From JAFDBW01 sp963825575 (GTDB lineage Bacteria; Desulfobacterota; Desulfuromonadia; Desulfuromonadales; BM103), in contig CAWGUB010000009.1 in NCBI GenBank assembly GCA_963825575.1, positions 171,715 to 235,714 of the forward strand: DNA of 64,000 nucleotides, read 5' to 3'. Positions within the stretch are counted from its first letter, which is position 1. Each line of letters starts with the position of its first letter. The position numbers were made by a program, and so were the translations under genes. This document shows, piece after piece, positions 1 through 9,800 of the stretch. Below the pieces are notes generated by a model that did not search any database, was not told the origin of the DNA, and saw only the letters and a program-made list of their open reading frames with translations.

Positions 1-108
1 TTTGGCAGCCCCGGCTTTGTTTTATCTTTAATATTTTGCTTCTTTTAACCCAGGTTTTCAAATCCCAGCTGTCGCGCAGGTTGATTGGCCTGAGAAGAGT
101 ACGAATTA

Positions 109-863
109 TCACTCCTTAAAAGACATATCGACATATACCGGCTTCCTGAGCGCGGTCATCAGGACCGCCAGGAGGACCTTGACCATGTAATAAAGGCTCA
201 AAAAACCGTGGATGGAAGACCCGCCTGACTGTCGCTCCTGCATACTCGTGGAAACTTCTGCCATGGATAAACCGTTCTTGCCGAGCAGGATCACGGCTTC
301 AGGTTCAGGGTAGTCCACCGGATAGTGACGGGCCAAAAACTCTATGGCCCGTCGATCGTAGGCACGAAAACCTGAAGTGTTGTCGGTGATGGTCTGACCG
401 ATGAGCAGAGAGTTGACCACCATGAAGACCCTGATGCCGAGACGGCGGGCAAAAGTGGAGCGGTAGCCCAGAACGCTTCTCGACAAAACGCGAACCGATG
501 ACCATACCGGCACCTTTTTCTTCAAGGGCATTGAGCAGCTTGGGGATTTCTGCGGCGATATGCTGACCGTCGCCGTCGAACTGAACCGCTGTGCGGTAGC
601 CGTTACGGGCCGCCCACTTGAACCCGGTCTGCACGGCACCGCCGATGCCGAGGTTGTTCGGCAGGTTGACCACCAATGCCTGGCGGGTTGCCTTTGCTGT
701 ATCGTAGGTCCGATCCTGGGAACCGTCGTTGACCACGAGGATGTCGGGAGTCAAGGTCAAGGGTCTTGAGATCGGCAATGACCCGGCCGATGTTCTCTTC
801 TTCGTTGTAGGCCGGAACGATGACCAGGATATCTGAATTCTTTTGCGCTATCTCCGATGGCAC
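109..863 (-). CDS. GT2 family glycosyltransferase (polyprenyl-phosphate sugar transferase type), frameshifted
   Basis: Three overlapping minus-strand reading frames join into one family 2 glycosyltransferase. In order they show the nucleotide-sugar entry motif VIVPAYNEEENIG, then VVNDGSQDRT, the metal-binding FDGDGQH (DxD type) and the acceptor region TSGFRAYDR. The C-terminal part is hydrophobic and ends in VDMSFKE. The family (DPM1/GtrB-like) transfers sugars to polyprenyl phosphate or to surface glycans at the inner face of the membrane. The start is uncertain: a GTG at 863 is possible, but the upstream DUF2304 frame runs in without a clear stop. At least two indels (near 640 and near 770) break the frame and are probably sequence errors. 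The DUF2304 neighbour supports a cell-surface polysaccharide role. Confidence 0.75.
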
Positions 864-865
864 GT

Positions 866-1222
866 TAGGGAGCTTGCGGTTCAGGTTGGAAAGCCCCAGT
901 TCCTGAATCATTTCCTTGTTCTGGTCGGCCAGGCGAGTAATGACCACCGTGATGTGCACCAGCACCAAAGTAATGAAACCGGCAATGAGCAGCAGGATAA
1001 TGGTCGGTTTGTAGGCGATACCGAACAGGTTGCCCAGACGGTCGACTGCGATACCGGTCGAGTGACATGTAAAGAAAAATCAACGGCCGTGGCAAACCAG
1101 AGGATGGAATACTCCTCCTTGACCTTCCGATGTTTGACCAGTAGAAAAATGACGGTGAAAACAGCCAGGCTGAAAAGGATGGAAAAGAATTGAATTCTGT
1201 CAATCGAGAAAAAAGCTGTCAT
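866..1222 (-). CDS. DUF2304 small membrane protein, frameshifted
   Basis: The ATG at 1222 opens MTAFFSIDRIQFFSILFS, followed by a hydrophobic segment and the basic stretch KHRKVKEEYSILWF. After a frame change the protein continues with a second hydrophobic segment and ITRLADQNKEMIQELG. This layout (two or three membrane helices, conserved KEEYSILW, acidic/amide-rich tail of about 115 residues) is that of DUF2304. Members are commonly encoded directly beside a GT2 glycosyltransferase and are thought to help it at the membrane. The junction with the downstream transferase is obscured by an indel. They could be two genes or one fused chain in the raw frame. Confidence 0.65.
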
Positions 1223-1253
1223 TATCTTGCGTCTCCATGTACGCCGCCCTAGA

Positions 1254-2277
1254 TCAGTCATTATCCAGCAATTCCTTAAAGGTAATGCGATAGCTGCGCA
1301 ACAACTGCGAAAATTCACGCATGGACAAGCGCCTTTTCGCCATCACCTGCCGGCGTTTGCGGAATATCCCCGGAAGACCCACCATGCTGTCAAAAACACC
1401 TTTGACCAGGGCCTTGATGAGTTCTCCCTGAGTGCCACTGGCCCGAAACTCGCTGCCGGCGCCACTGCCGCATAGAACGGTACGCGCCTGTTCAAGATAG
1501 CGAACCATAGTAAACAAAGGCAGCAACAGTAGATGACCGAGAGGGAAATTCTTCAACGCCACCCAGTAGTGGTTGCGCTCGACCAGGTAGACCTTGAATG
1601 CCGAAAGACTCCCACTGCTCTGGGAATATTTGTGATAGACAACGGCCTGAGTGGCCAGAACAGCCTCCCACCCTGCCAATCTTCCGCGCAGGCCAAGGTC
1701 GGAATCCTCGGCGTAGGCAAAAAAATCATCGTCGAAAAAGCCGGTTTCGTCAATCATCGCCCGTTTGTACAGAGCGGCACAGGCACTCGGGAAGAGGATA
1801 TCCTCGACATCTGACAATTGGAGACTCTGACCAGCGCCGGTTGCGGAACCACCCACGCGACATCCCGTCCCTACAGATCCCCATGCCAATCGAATCGATG
1901 ATATCCGGGTCGTCAAAAGAGCAGATCCGGCAGCCCACCATGCCTGCATCGGGGTGGGCATCCGCTGTCCTAACCAGGAATTCCAACCAATCCGCCTCAA
2001 CCCGGGTGTCGTTGTTCAGTGTGACGATATAGTCGCCGTTTGCATGCGCCAGGCCGAAGTTATTGCCCTGGGCAAAGCCCGTATTTTCATCCAGGAGGGC
2101 CAGCTTCACCCAAGGGTAGCACTCACGCACAAAAGAAACGGAATCATCAACGGAGCCATTATCCACCAGAATGACCTCGAAACTCCGGAAGGTCTGCTCC
2201 GCCAGGCTGTCAAGACAGTCCGGCAGATGAGACCGGCCATTCCAGTTGACAATAATGATAGAAACAATCGGTCGCAA
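1254..2277 (-). CDS. GT2 family glycosyltransferase (rhamnosyltransferase-like), frameshifted once
   Basis: The N-terminal frame begins at ATG 2277 with the strand-helix motif VSIIIVNWNGRSHLPDCLDS. It then has LVDNGSVDDSV, TGFAQGNNFGL and the metal-binding TLNNDTRV. After an indel near 1830 the second frame carries ACAALYKRAMIDETGFFDDDFFAYAED-type residues, the conserved acceptor/catalytic region of WbbL-like dTDP-rhamnosyl transferases, and a C-terminal amphipathic and hydrophobic tail. The combined length (about 340 residues) is normal for the family. It lies in the same orientation as the other glycosyltransferase, so both probably belong to a surface polysaccharide locus that extends beyond the left edge. 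Substrate is not determinable. Confidence 0.8.
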
Positions 2278-2895
2278 CAGGGCCCCATTCAGTTAACAAA
2301 GGTTTTGCGGTGTATTTGATATCAGCGACTGATCAAATTCGCCAATTATTCGAGAGCTTTTGCTCAATGATGCAGACTGATTTTACACTCTCAGAGTTTC
2401 ATCATATCACGAAACAAATTAGGAGGTTACAGGAATTTTCCGGTGTGATATGGCCGATGGGCTTGTTTGCGTACGCTAAATATCCGAGATTGACAGTTAC
2501 GAATACCCGCGCTCGCCTCCCATATATAACTTGTTTGTCGGGTGCGGTATCATACTTAAAAATTATAAGCACTTTGTTGTGCCGGCTGATTTTTTGTTGC
2601 GACTGAAATGTGATTTATTTTAAGTGTTTGAATGCCACATTTGTTCTAAATTGGAGACTTAAGGTGCGCCCAATTGTAACAGAGTACAAATTTAAAGGGC
2701 AATCGCAGTTGCCAAAATACTTCTTTCGGGTACAATTACGCCAATGGGGTTTTGTTACCAACTCCTCATTAGCGATTAAAATGTTTTATTCGACGGGTTG
2801 GAAGAACTAACGGGTTTCAAGGACTAAGACTAAAGAGGAGATTCCCTCTTCATGCGTGGGAGACGTCTTCTTTAGTGACTCAGGGGGGAAGGAAA
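2278..2895. other. AT-rich intergenic region without a convincing gene
   Basis: About 600 bases between divergent genes. Two short plus-strand open frames (about 98 and 66 codons) lack ribosome-binding sites and recognisable motifs and are not called. An imperfect hairpin at about 2830-2876 (arms beginning ctaaagag and ending ctttag) lies just before the cytochrome start and could be a leader structure. No riboswitch or tRNA was recognised. Confidence 0.5.
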
Positions 2896-4257
2896 ATGGG
2901 GCATCACAGAAGAACTCATCGTGACAAACTGCCAGCAATCTCCATTCACCTAAGCGTGACCATGTTGCTCACGGTACTCATAATCTTTGGTGCTTTGGTT
3001 GTCCCGTCAGTCGCCGCTGATTATGCTTGTGAGCCCTGTCACGGATACTTTGACGATGTCCACGGTGACCCCGACCATACAGCCTCGCCCGCTCCCGGCT
3101 ACATTTCCATCTTCCCCGATAATCACCATGATGATGCACAGGCTACCTTCGGTGTCGTAATTGACTGCATGACTTGTCACATCAACGACCTTTTTCCGGC
3201 CCACGCTGAGAACTGTGCAACCTGTCATCCCACACCCTACGACAGCCTTGGGGCCACATGGAGCAAAGGCTGTCAGCAGGGCGGATGCCATCAAGTCTAC
3301 CACGCGGATTCGTCCACGGCTCACTTGCAATGGTCAGACCCTTGGGATGTCAACAACAACTGCGATCTGTGCCATACCACGAACGTCGGACCGGTTATCG
3401 CTTCCAAGTGCCTGAACTGCCATGCGACATACGGGGCGGGAGACGTCACGCCGCCTGTAACGAGTTCAGACGCCCAAGCAGAATATTTTGGGGCAGCCAA
3501 AATCAAGTTTTCGATCACAGATAACGGCAAAGTCGGGATTGGCACAACATTTTATTCGCTTGACAGCGGGGATGTGACAGCTGGTTCGTACGCGGTCGCC
3601 TCTGCTGATGGTGACCACACGCTTGAGTACTGGTCAGTCGACCAGGCCGGCAACGTCGAATCACCGAGCAACTTTGCATACTTCAATATCACTGAGGACA
3701 CCACACCGCCAACAACTGTCTCGAATGCTCAGGCTTCTTATGCTGGGGCCGCGTTGATTACTCTCACCGCAACAGACAACGACCCTCAAGGCGTTAGGTT
3801 CACCTACTACAGCCTCAATGGCGCGGCGGCCCAGGTCGGCACAATCGTAAACGTCCCAGCGCCCAATGGAACAGTTAATTATACGCTGGTCTTCTGGTCC
3901 GAGGATTGGTCGGGCAACGTCGAAAGCCCGAAGAGTGCTCTCTTCTCCATTACCTCCGGCAACGCAACCATCCGCCTTGTCTGGGGGAACTGTGAAATGA
4001 ACCCTTCCTCTTGCACAGATCTGACAGCTGCCTCATGGGTCGTCCGTATTGGCAACCAGTACGGGACAATAGTCAAAACAGGGACCAACCCAACAAACTG
4101 GGACGGCGTCGATGATATAAGCGTTCCGATAAGCAGCACTCCTTATTTCATAAGAGTCTCATGGGTAGAGGCGGACGAGGACTATTGGTGGTGGGTCGAC
4201 TCCGACTTCTATCGATCAGTCACAACGCCCGGCGAGATCTACCGGATCAACTACTAG
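2896..4257 (+). CDS. Secreted multiheme c-type cytochrome (six heme motifs) with Ig-like/OmpL47-type repeats
   Basis: ATG 2896 is preceded by a strong ribosome site (ggggggaagg) and is preferred to an in-frame GTG at 2875. A long basic N-region and hydrophobic core ending VPSVAA form a signal peptide. The next roughly 150 residues hold heme sites CEPCH, CMTCH, CATCH, CDLCH and CLNCH plus one CX4CH (CQQGGCH), with additional distal His. Two repeats of about 90 residues then begin with D[VT]TPPTT/V and contain YFGAAKIKFSITDN and YYSLNGA-type strands, typical of bacterial Ig-like or OmpL47 folds. A Trp-rich C-terminal domain follows. This is an exported electron-transfer protein, perhaps outer-surface anchored. 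The gene is intact and followed by a strong terminator, so it is probably monocistronic. Confidence 0.85.
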   Translation: MGHHRRTHRDKLPAISIHLSVTMLLTVLIIFGALVVPSVAADYACEPCHGYFDDVHGDPDHTASPAPGYISIFPDNHHDDAQATFGVVIDCMTCHINDLFPAHAENCATCHPTPYDSLGATWSKGCQQGGCHQVYHADSSTAHLQWSDPWDVNNNCDLCHTTNVGPVIASKCLNCHATYGAGDVTPPVTSSDAQAEYFGAAKIKFSITDNGKVGIGTTFYSLDSGDVTAGSYAVASADGDHTLEYWSVDQAGNVESPSNFAYFNITEDTTPPTTVSNAQASYAGAALITLTATDNDPQGVRFTYYSLNGAAAQVGTIVNVPAPNGTVNYTLVFWSEDWSGNVESPKSALFSITSGNATIRLVWGNCEMNPSSCTDLTAASWVVRIGNQYGTIVKTGTNPTNWDGVDDISVPISSTPYFIRVSWVEADEDYWWWVDSDFYRSVTTPGEIYRINY

Positions 4258-4300
4258 CTGTTTCTTGGTAGTTCTCGTCTCAGACACATCATACAGACTT

Positions 4301-4337
4301 ACAACAAAGGCCCTCTTCGGAGGGCCTTTGTTGTTTT
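4301..4337 (+). terminator. Rho-independent terminator
   Basis: A perfect 15-bp stem (arm acaacaaaggccctc) closed by a TTCG tetraloop is followed by a T-rich tail. It sits 44 bases after the cytochrome stop codon. The A/T-rich outer stem makes it effective in both directions. Confidence 0.95.
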
Positions 4338-4485
4338 GGTTCAGCTCAGACAATCCGGTTCAGCCCTGAGTTGAGCTTTTCAGATTGCTGGAACAACGCA
4401 ATTGAGGTCAATATTTTTGCTGCCATCAACAGCCTATGTTATGATTTCCCCATCAACCTTTTTACCTGAAAACGGGAGAAATAAA

Positions 4486-5145
4486 ATGATATGCACATTA
4501 AAAAGACTTCTGGCATGCTTACTTGCAGGAGTCCTTATCACTGCATGTTCTGGAACGAAAACTACCAATTCCTGGTCGAGCCAGGACTATTCAGGCCAAA
4601 TCAAGAACGTCTACATTATCGGCATTGCCAAGAATGAATTCAATCGAATGATGTTTGAAAACACATTTAATAGACGACTGGCTGAAGAAGGTATCAAATC
4701 AACGCAAAGTTATCCGGATCTGCCAAAAGACCAGGAGGCCGACCGGGAAACCATCATCCAAAACATGCTTAGCAATGGTTCTGATTCGGTTCTACTTACC
4801 AGGGTGATCGACCAGCGGACAAAGGCCACCGTCATATCTGGTGGTGGCAGTAGCTATAGCTATGCGCAAAGATCTGTCTCCAGTGCGCCCACGTTTGATG
4901 ACCGTCAACCCTACTACAGAGATTGGAGAAATTATTATAGTAATGCCTACCAAGCCATCCCAACGTCAGCTACAGTCACTAAATTCGTCGTTTTGACAGT
5001 GGAGTCTGTCTTGTACGATCTAAAAACCGAAGAGTTGATCTGGTCGAGTCAGATGGAAACAAACCTTGAGAGCAACCTTGAAGACATGATGAAGAAATTT
5101 GTTAACGAAGCGGTCAAGGAGCTCAAGATGAAGGGCTTTATATAA
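4486..5145 (+). CDS. Putative outer-membrane lipoprotein of unknown function
   Basis: ATG 4486 follows the ribosome site gggagaa. It begins MICTLKRLLACLLAGVLITA with the cysteine of a lipobox (LITAC) at residue 21, so the protein is predicted to be lipid-anchored. The open frame extends 28 codons upstream, but the lipobox position fixes the start. The mature protein (about 199 residues) opens with SGTKTTNSW and has a middle Gly/Ser/Tyr-rich stretch (SGGGSSYSYAQ). It ends with a probable beta-rich domain containing LYDLKTEELIWSSQ, a phrase seen in DUF4136-like and related periplasmic lipoproteins. No enzymatic motif is visible. A second lipoprotein gene lies 174 bases downstream. Confidence 0.7.
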   Translation: MICTLKRLLACLLAGVLITACSGTKTTNSWSSQDYSGQIKNVYIIGIAKNEFNRMMFENTFNRRLAEEGIKSTQSYPDLPKDQEADRETIIQNMLSNGSDSVLLTRVIDQRTKATVISGGGSSYSYAQRSVSSAPTFDDRQPYYRDWRNYYSNAYQAIPTSATVTKFVVLTVESVLYDLKTEELIWSSQMETNLESNLEDMMKKFVNEAVKELKMKGFI

Positions 5146-5319
5146 ATTTATCGGTGCAATTCACCTCACTTTTTCAAGCAGTGCAAGTCATTTTTCTGCG
5201 CTTTGACATGCTTTTCACCTTCATGTAAAAATGATCGTCATCATCACACAGTTCTGATTTAATTTGCTAAAAGTGGCTAGCCGGAAAGAGGTTTATAAGA
5301 AACGCTAGGGGCATTACAG

Positions 5320-5832
5320 ATGTTGAGAGTAACCTTTATTGCTTTATTCATCTCACTATGCCTTTTGGGTTGTTCCTCCACGACTAACCCCCTGGCCTGG
5401 AAGTCCAACAATGTTGACTTCTCCGAGTTCCAGAATTTCGATATTCAGCTGGTTGCCAACGCAACTGGCCACGCCGTTATGCAAGACATCCTGACTTTTT
5501 TAACGGGTAGCCTCAAGCAGCAGTTTCTCGCGCGAGACCTTCAACTCGTTGATGGCCGGCAAACTGAAAATCAAGTCCTGGTTGTGCAAAGCGAGATGTT
5601 AAAGTACAAATTCCAGTTTTTTACCGGGCCGCCCCCTCCTTCAAGGGACATCATCGGCCTGTGTATCCTCCGCACGCGCTTGATTCAAAAGACAACCGGT
5701 CTTATCGTCGGTGAAATAATCACCACCAACAGAGTTGACGTCGGCCGTGGGATGCTGGAGCCCAAAACCCCGGACTCCCTTTTGCGAGAATCCGCAGCAC
5801 AAATCGCCAGGGAAGTCGCAAAGATGAGGTAG
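5320..5832 (+). CDS. Putative lipoprotein of unknown function
   Basis: The 170-residue product begins MLRVTFIALFISLCLLGC, a typical lipoprotein signal peptide with lipobox LLGC. The mature part contains FQNFDIQLVANATGHAV, a run FFTGPPPPS and the strand-rich segment TTGLIVGEIITTN. It ends in a helix SLLRESAAQIAREVAKM. It superficially resembles the preceding lipoprotein in size and architecture but not clearly in sequence. The same orientation and proximity suggest co-function, though the 174-base gap may hold its own promoter. No specific family is recognised. Confidence 0.65.
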   Translation: MLRVTFIALFISLCLLGCSSTTNPLAWKSNNVDFSEFQNFDIQLVANATGHAVMQDILTFLTGSLKQQFLARDLQLVDGRQTENQVLVVQSEMLKYKFQFFTGPPPPSRDIIGLCILRTRLIQKTTGLIVGEIITTNRVDVGRGMLEPKTPDSLLRESAAQIAREVAKMR

Positions 5833-5930
5833 GCGTTCATTTATGGCACGTTGCATAGCTGGTTGAGTAGATGGAGAAAGACAAACGTTGCCTTGAGTTT
5901 TCAGAGAACGCTCAGAGTTCTCTGCAACGA

Positions 5931-5970
5931 AAACACCCCGGGCCGATCAATTGACCGGCTCGGGGTGTTT
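5931..5970. terminator. Bidirectional rho-independent terminator between convergent genes
   Basis: Inverted repeat with arms aaacaccccggg and ctcggggtgttt and an inner ccg/cgg pairing around an 8-base loop. The A-run on one side and T-run on the other allow termination of both the upstream lipoprotein gene and the convergent NrfJ-like gene. Confidence 0.85.
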
Positions 5971-6002
5971 CAATGCTCAAAAAACCACTTAAACAGCGAT
6001 TC

Positions 6003-6350
6003 TCAGCGCGCCACCACTCCTGAAGTAAAGTAGATCGTTTCAAAAGTTCTGTTGAGAGTTTTGCTGTTAAAGTTGTTCATGGGCGCTCCAGGGACAAGGG
6101 CAATATCTTCACCAACCTTAATTTCTGTCTCGGGCATGGCGGCCCAACTCTGGTTGCCATCCTTGTCGAGGAGGACATAAGTATAGCCGCCGGAATTCAT
6201 GGTTTGGACAACGGTCCCGGAGTTGCCAGTGGCCGCAGGGGCTGTAGCACCGGCATCGGATGACGCATTCTTGCCCGGGTAGGCGTGAGCCTGGCCAATC
6301 GCCAGGAGCAGGAGGGTACAGAGGATGAACAATTTACTGAGCTTCGACAT
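6003..6350 (-). CDS. NrfJ-like small periplasmic protein
   Basis: A 115-residue protein with a clear signal peptide (MSKLSKLFILCTLLLLAIG, cleavage after AHA). A low-complexity Ala/Thr/Gly linker follows, then a compact beta domain containing GTVVQTMNSGGYTYVLLDKD, WAAMPETEIKVGEDIALVPG and NFNSKTLNRTFETIYF. These phrases are characteristic of the NrfJ-related proteins found beside nitrite reductase or multiheme cytochrome genes in Geobacter and relatives. The exact role is not known; a chaperone or accessory function for periplasmic redox proteins has been assumed. The gene is intact. Its location between cytochrome genes supports a redox context. Confidence 0.75.
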   Translation of the reverse strand: MSKLSKLFILCTLLLLAIGQAHAYPGKNASSDAGATAPAATGNSGTVVQTMNSGGYTYVLLDKDGNQSWAAMPETEIKVGEDIALVPGAPMNNFNSKTLNRTFETIYFTSGVVAR

Positions 6351-6810
6351 CGTTAATAAATCCTTTCGTTGAATTATGACTCAAACTATCAAAAAAGCCA
6401 TATCAATAACAAGCCAGACCTATGAATTCACATATATCCCTCCGTAGATGCCTGTAATTTTAGTTAAACTCTCTGCGTGATATCACCACAAATACTCTTT
6501 AAATATCCGCAAAATAACCATTATTTTATGCCTATCCTTCAACGTTAGACTTAATTTCAATCATAAGACCTATCTACCCTGTTATTTTTTTCAGGAGATG
6601 ATTCTAAACGAATTCTAAGCACTTATCAGTCTTTGTGAGAACTTTGTGAGTAAACCATACAGGTATAGCTATACATAAACTGTGCTTTCGGTGTGCTTCT
6701 TGCTTCGCATAACATCGTTCTTATTGTGATCAATGGACAAAACATGATGTCCGACGATGGTATATTCTTGAAATAATTATAATAATAACGAGGAGTAATG
6801 GGGTGACGGT
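6351..6810. promoter_or_regulatory. Upstream region of the giant cytochrome with two perfect palindromes
   Basis: This 460-base AT-rich gap separates divergent genes and must hold promoters for both. It contains GTGATATCAC at 6477-6486 and GTATAGCTATAC at 6663-6674, both perfect palindromes. The first one, with its 3' context (ccacaaatactctt), recurs upstream of the paralogous cytochrome at 12316, so it is a candidate operator. The ribosome site gaggagt lies just before ATG 6811. No GEMM riboswitch was found here, unlike the paralog. Confidence 0.5.
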
Positions 6811-9800
6811 ATGAAAATTTCTAAACGGTTCTTTGTGGTTTTGGTATGTTTTTCCTTGTTGTTTCTTTCCTCCGTCAAAGACGAATCTCTGGCCGCCTGC
6901 GGTTCTGACCCGAATGCTGACTCGGTCAAGGTTGCCGGGTATGCCTATACCTCGACCTCCATTCAGGACGCTTATAATTACGCCAGCACGACATTGAACC
7001 TGCCCAGCTTTACCCTACAGCTGGCCGGACAGATTTTTACCGAGGATCTGGTCATTGACGACGGCGCCGTCGTGCTCGACGGCGGGTGGGACTGCTCGTT
7101 CGCGACCAAGACCTCACCCTCGAGCGTGTTCGGCACCATCACCATCAAATCTACCGGCTCACTGATTGCTACGACGAACACGGAGGCGACCCGGGTCGTC
7201 TCAACAGACCAAACTTCTTTCGATCGCGACGGGGACGGCTTCACCTCGATTGGCTCGACTTCGGGCAGCGCCGATGACTGCAACGATAATGTTTTCGCTA
7301 TCAATCCCGGAGCCGTTGAGATTTGCGATGGCCTGGACAACAACTGCGACGGTCAGGCTGACGAAGGCTTAACAGGGACAGACGCCGACGGCGACGGCTA
7401 TTATGCGGAAGGCTCCTGCGCTGCCATTGCGGATGACTGCAACGATACTAATGCTGCTGTATATCCCGGAGCCGTCGAGATTCCTTACGACGGCGTTGAC
7501 CAGGACTGCAACGGAGTGGACGGCTACACTCCCTCTGAAGAAGCTTGTTTCGACTGCCATGATTGGAGATGCATATGTACAGACTCAGCCCTCCGAATAC
7601 AACCTGCGCAGGCTGTCATGCCGACCAAGTGAGCAACATTCTGCCCGGACATTACGGCGATACGGTGCGGACCGCCGGCAATAACATGGCCGCAGGCGCA
7701 ATCATTGGCTGTTTCTCTTGTCATGATCAACAAAGTGGCAGAACATAATTTCGGTGCGAATGTCGTTATGCCAAAGGTCTACCCTGACTGGGCAAGCAAC
7801 ACACTCACCTGCGACACCTGCCATGAGAACCGTGCCTCGCTCCATGCCACGGCGACGGCGCATAACAACCGGGTCATCGACAGCACCTGCGCCAACTGCC
7901 ATACCAGGCCCTGGCTGCAGGCACCGGCACCTTGGCCAGCGCGGCTGACGTCGACACATTGCACGGTGTGGTCCAGGTAACAGCCTGTGCCATCTGCCAC
8001 AACTACAGCGGCACGCTCCTTAACAAAGCAATTGTTCTGACAGCCATTCGTCAGGGGTTGAACGGCACCCAGATCAGCTGTCTGGATTGCCACACCGATA
8101 AGGGGACCGGCCATGGCAATTTCACTCATCCGATAGAAGTCGGCCCCGCTGACCTCTCCTATAATCCGGGCCAGCTTTGCAGCGCCTGTCACGTCGTGGC
8201 GAACTGGGCCGAGATCGAAGGCACCGAGCACAATGTCGCCACCAACGGCGCCGGTTCCTGCGCCACCTGTCATAACAGTTCACGGCAAATAGTGCAAAAC
8301 GTCATCGCAGATGCTTCCAACAACGGCGGCTACCCGATCCGTTGCCTGGCCTGCCATGCGGACAAGGAACCTGACACCACACGGCGATGTTGACCATGTG
8401 GCGCTAGGCCGCGTGACCGGCGGGACAACCTTCTGCCTTGACTGTCACGATCCGGGTACCGGCCGCCAACGCGACTGTTGATGTGACCCATAATGGAGAT
8501 TGTACGCTCTGTCACACGACCATCCCGGCCCTGCAGACTAATGTTCCGGCCGGTGGTGGCGACTGCGTGACCTGCCATAGTCCAAACGCAAGTGTTACGT
8601 GGGAAGTGATTCATCTCACCAACCCGCCCAGCCACGCGTCCCTGGTGCAGGTTCCAGCGACGGGCTGTGCCGATTGTCACGACAACACGTTGGTCAGCGC
8701 CGCCGCCGAGACTCATAACGGCTGTACCAACTGCCATGACGCCGACACCGGTGCCCTGGTCGCGCTCTACGGCACCGATTTGCAGACTTTCGCCGATGGC
8801 GGCGACTGCACCACCTGTCATACGGATACCTGGGAAGGCACCCATACGACCAATATGCCGGACCACGGCTTCCTGGTCCGGGTTGATGCGACGAGTTGCG
8901 GCGACTGCCATGATGATACCCTGTTGGCCGATGCAGGTCTGCCGGGTGCTAATACCCACACACGGCTGTGCAACCTGTCACAACAGTGACGATGGCCGCC
9001 TCGTGACCACGAATAGCACAAACCAGCAGAGCCTCGTGACCGGCGGTAACTGTACAAGCTGTCATGGAGACTACTTTGCAAATCACGCGCATCACAACAA
9101 TCCGACCAATGATGTAAGCTACAACGCCGCGCTCGATACATCACAGACCACGCAGCAGGGCTGTGCGCATTTGTCATGATGACAACAGCGGAGCCCTGGC
9201 CAGCTGGACCGATATCTATGTCGAGCATTTAAGCGACTGCGCCAACTGTCATTCCTATACCGGCTCGGCATCGGCGCCATTGGCTGATGTCCAGACCGCT
9301 CTTTCCAGCGGCAGCCCGGCCACCTGCGCCACCTGTCATACCGACAAGGTCCCTGCAACCGATCACGGTGTCGATCACGTCGCATCGGGTTATGTAACGA
9401 TCGAAGCCGGCTGTACGGTGTGTCATCCGGATCCGTCAACGACCTTTACGGCAGCGGCAACAACAAGGTCCATGACGGCTGTACAACCTGTCATGACGCA
9501 ACGACGAACGCGCTGATTAACCTGGCAGCAGGCCACGGCTCTGCGGATACAGGCTTCGGCAATCCAAACACCTGTACGACCTGTCATACCGGTCGCGTCT
9601 GGACCGATCATAACATCGATCACCAAACTGCTGGCTATGTCACCCTGCACAGCGAGTGTACGAGTTGCCATGCAACGACGCTGACCGCGGGCCAGAACTT
9701 CATCAACCCGGCGGACGACGAGAAGCATAACGCCTGTACCTCTTGCCATGCGGCCGACGGCTCTCAACCGACGGGCTCCGGCGACTGCTCCATGTGTCAT

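Noticed and set aside
2310..2810. Two short plus-strand open frames in the AT-rich gap
   Set aside because: No ribosome site, no recognisable motif, amino-acid composition of random AT-rich DNA.
6590..6810. GEMM riboswitch upstream of the first giant cytochrome
   Set aside because: No GGCAA, GAAA-capped helix or GGTTACCG motif is present; only palindromes were found.
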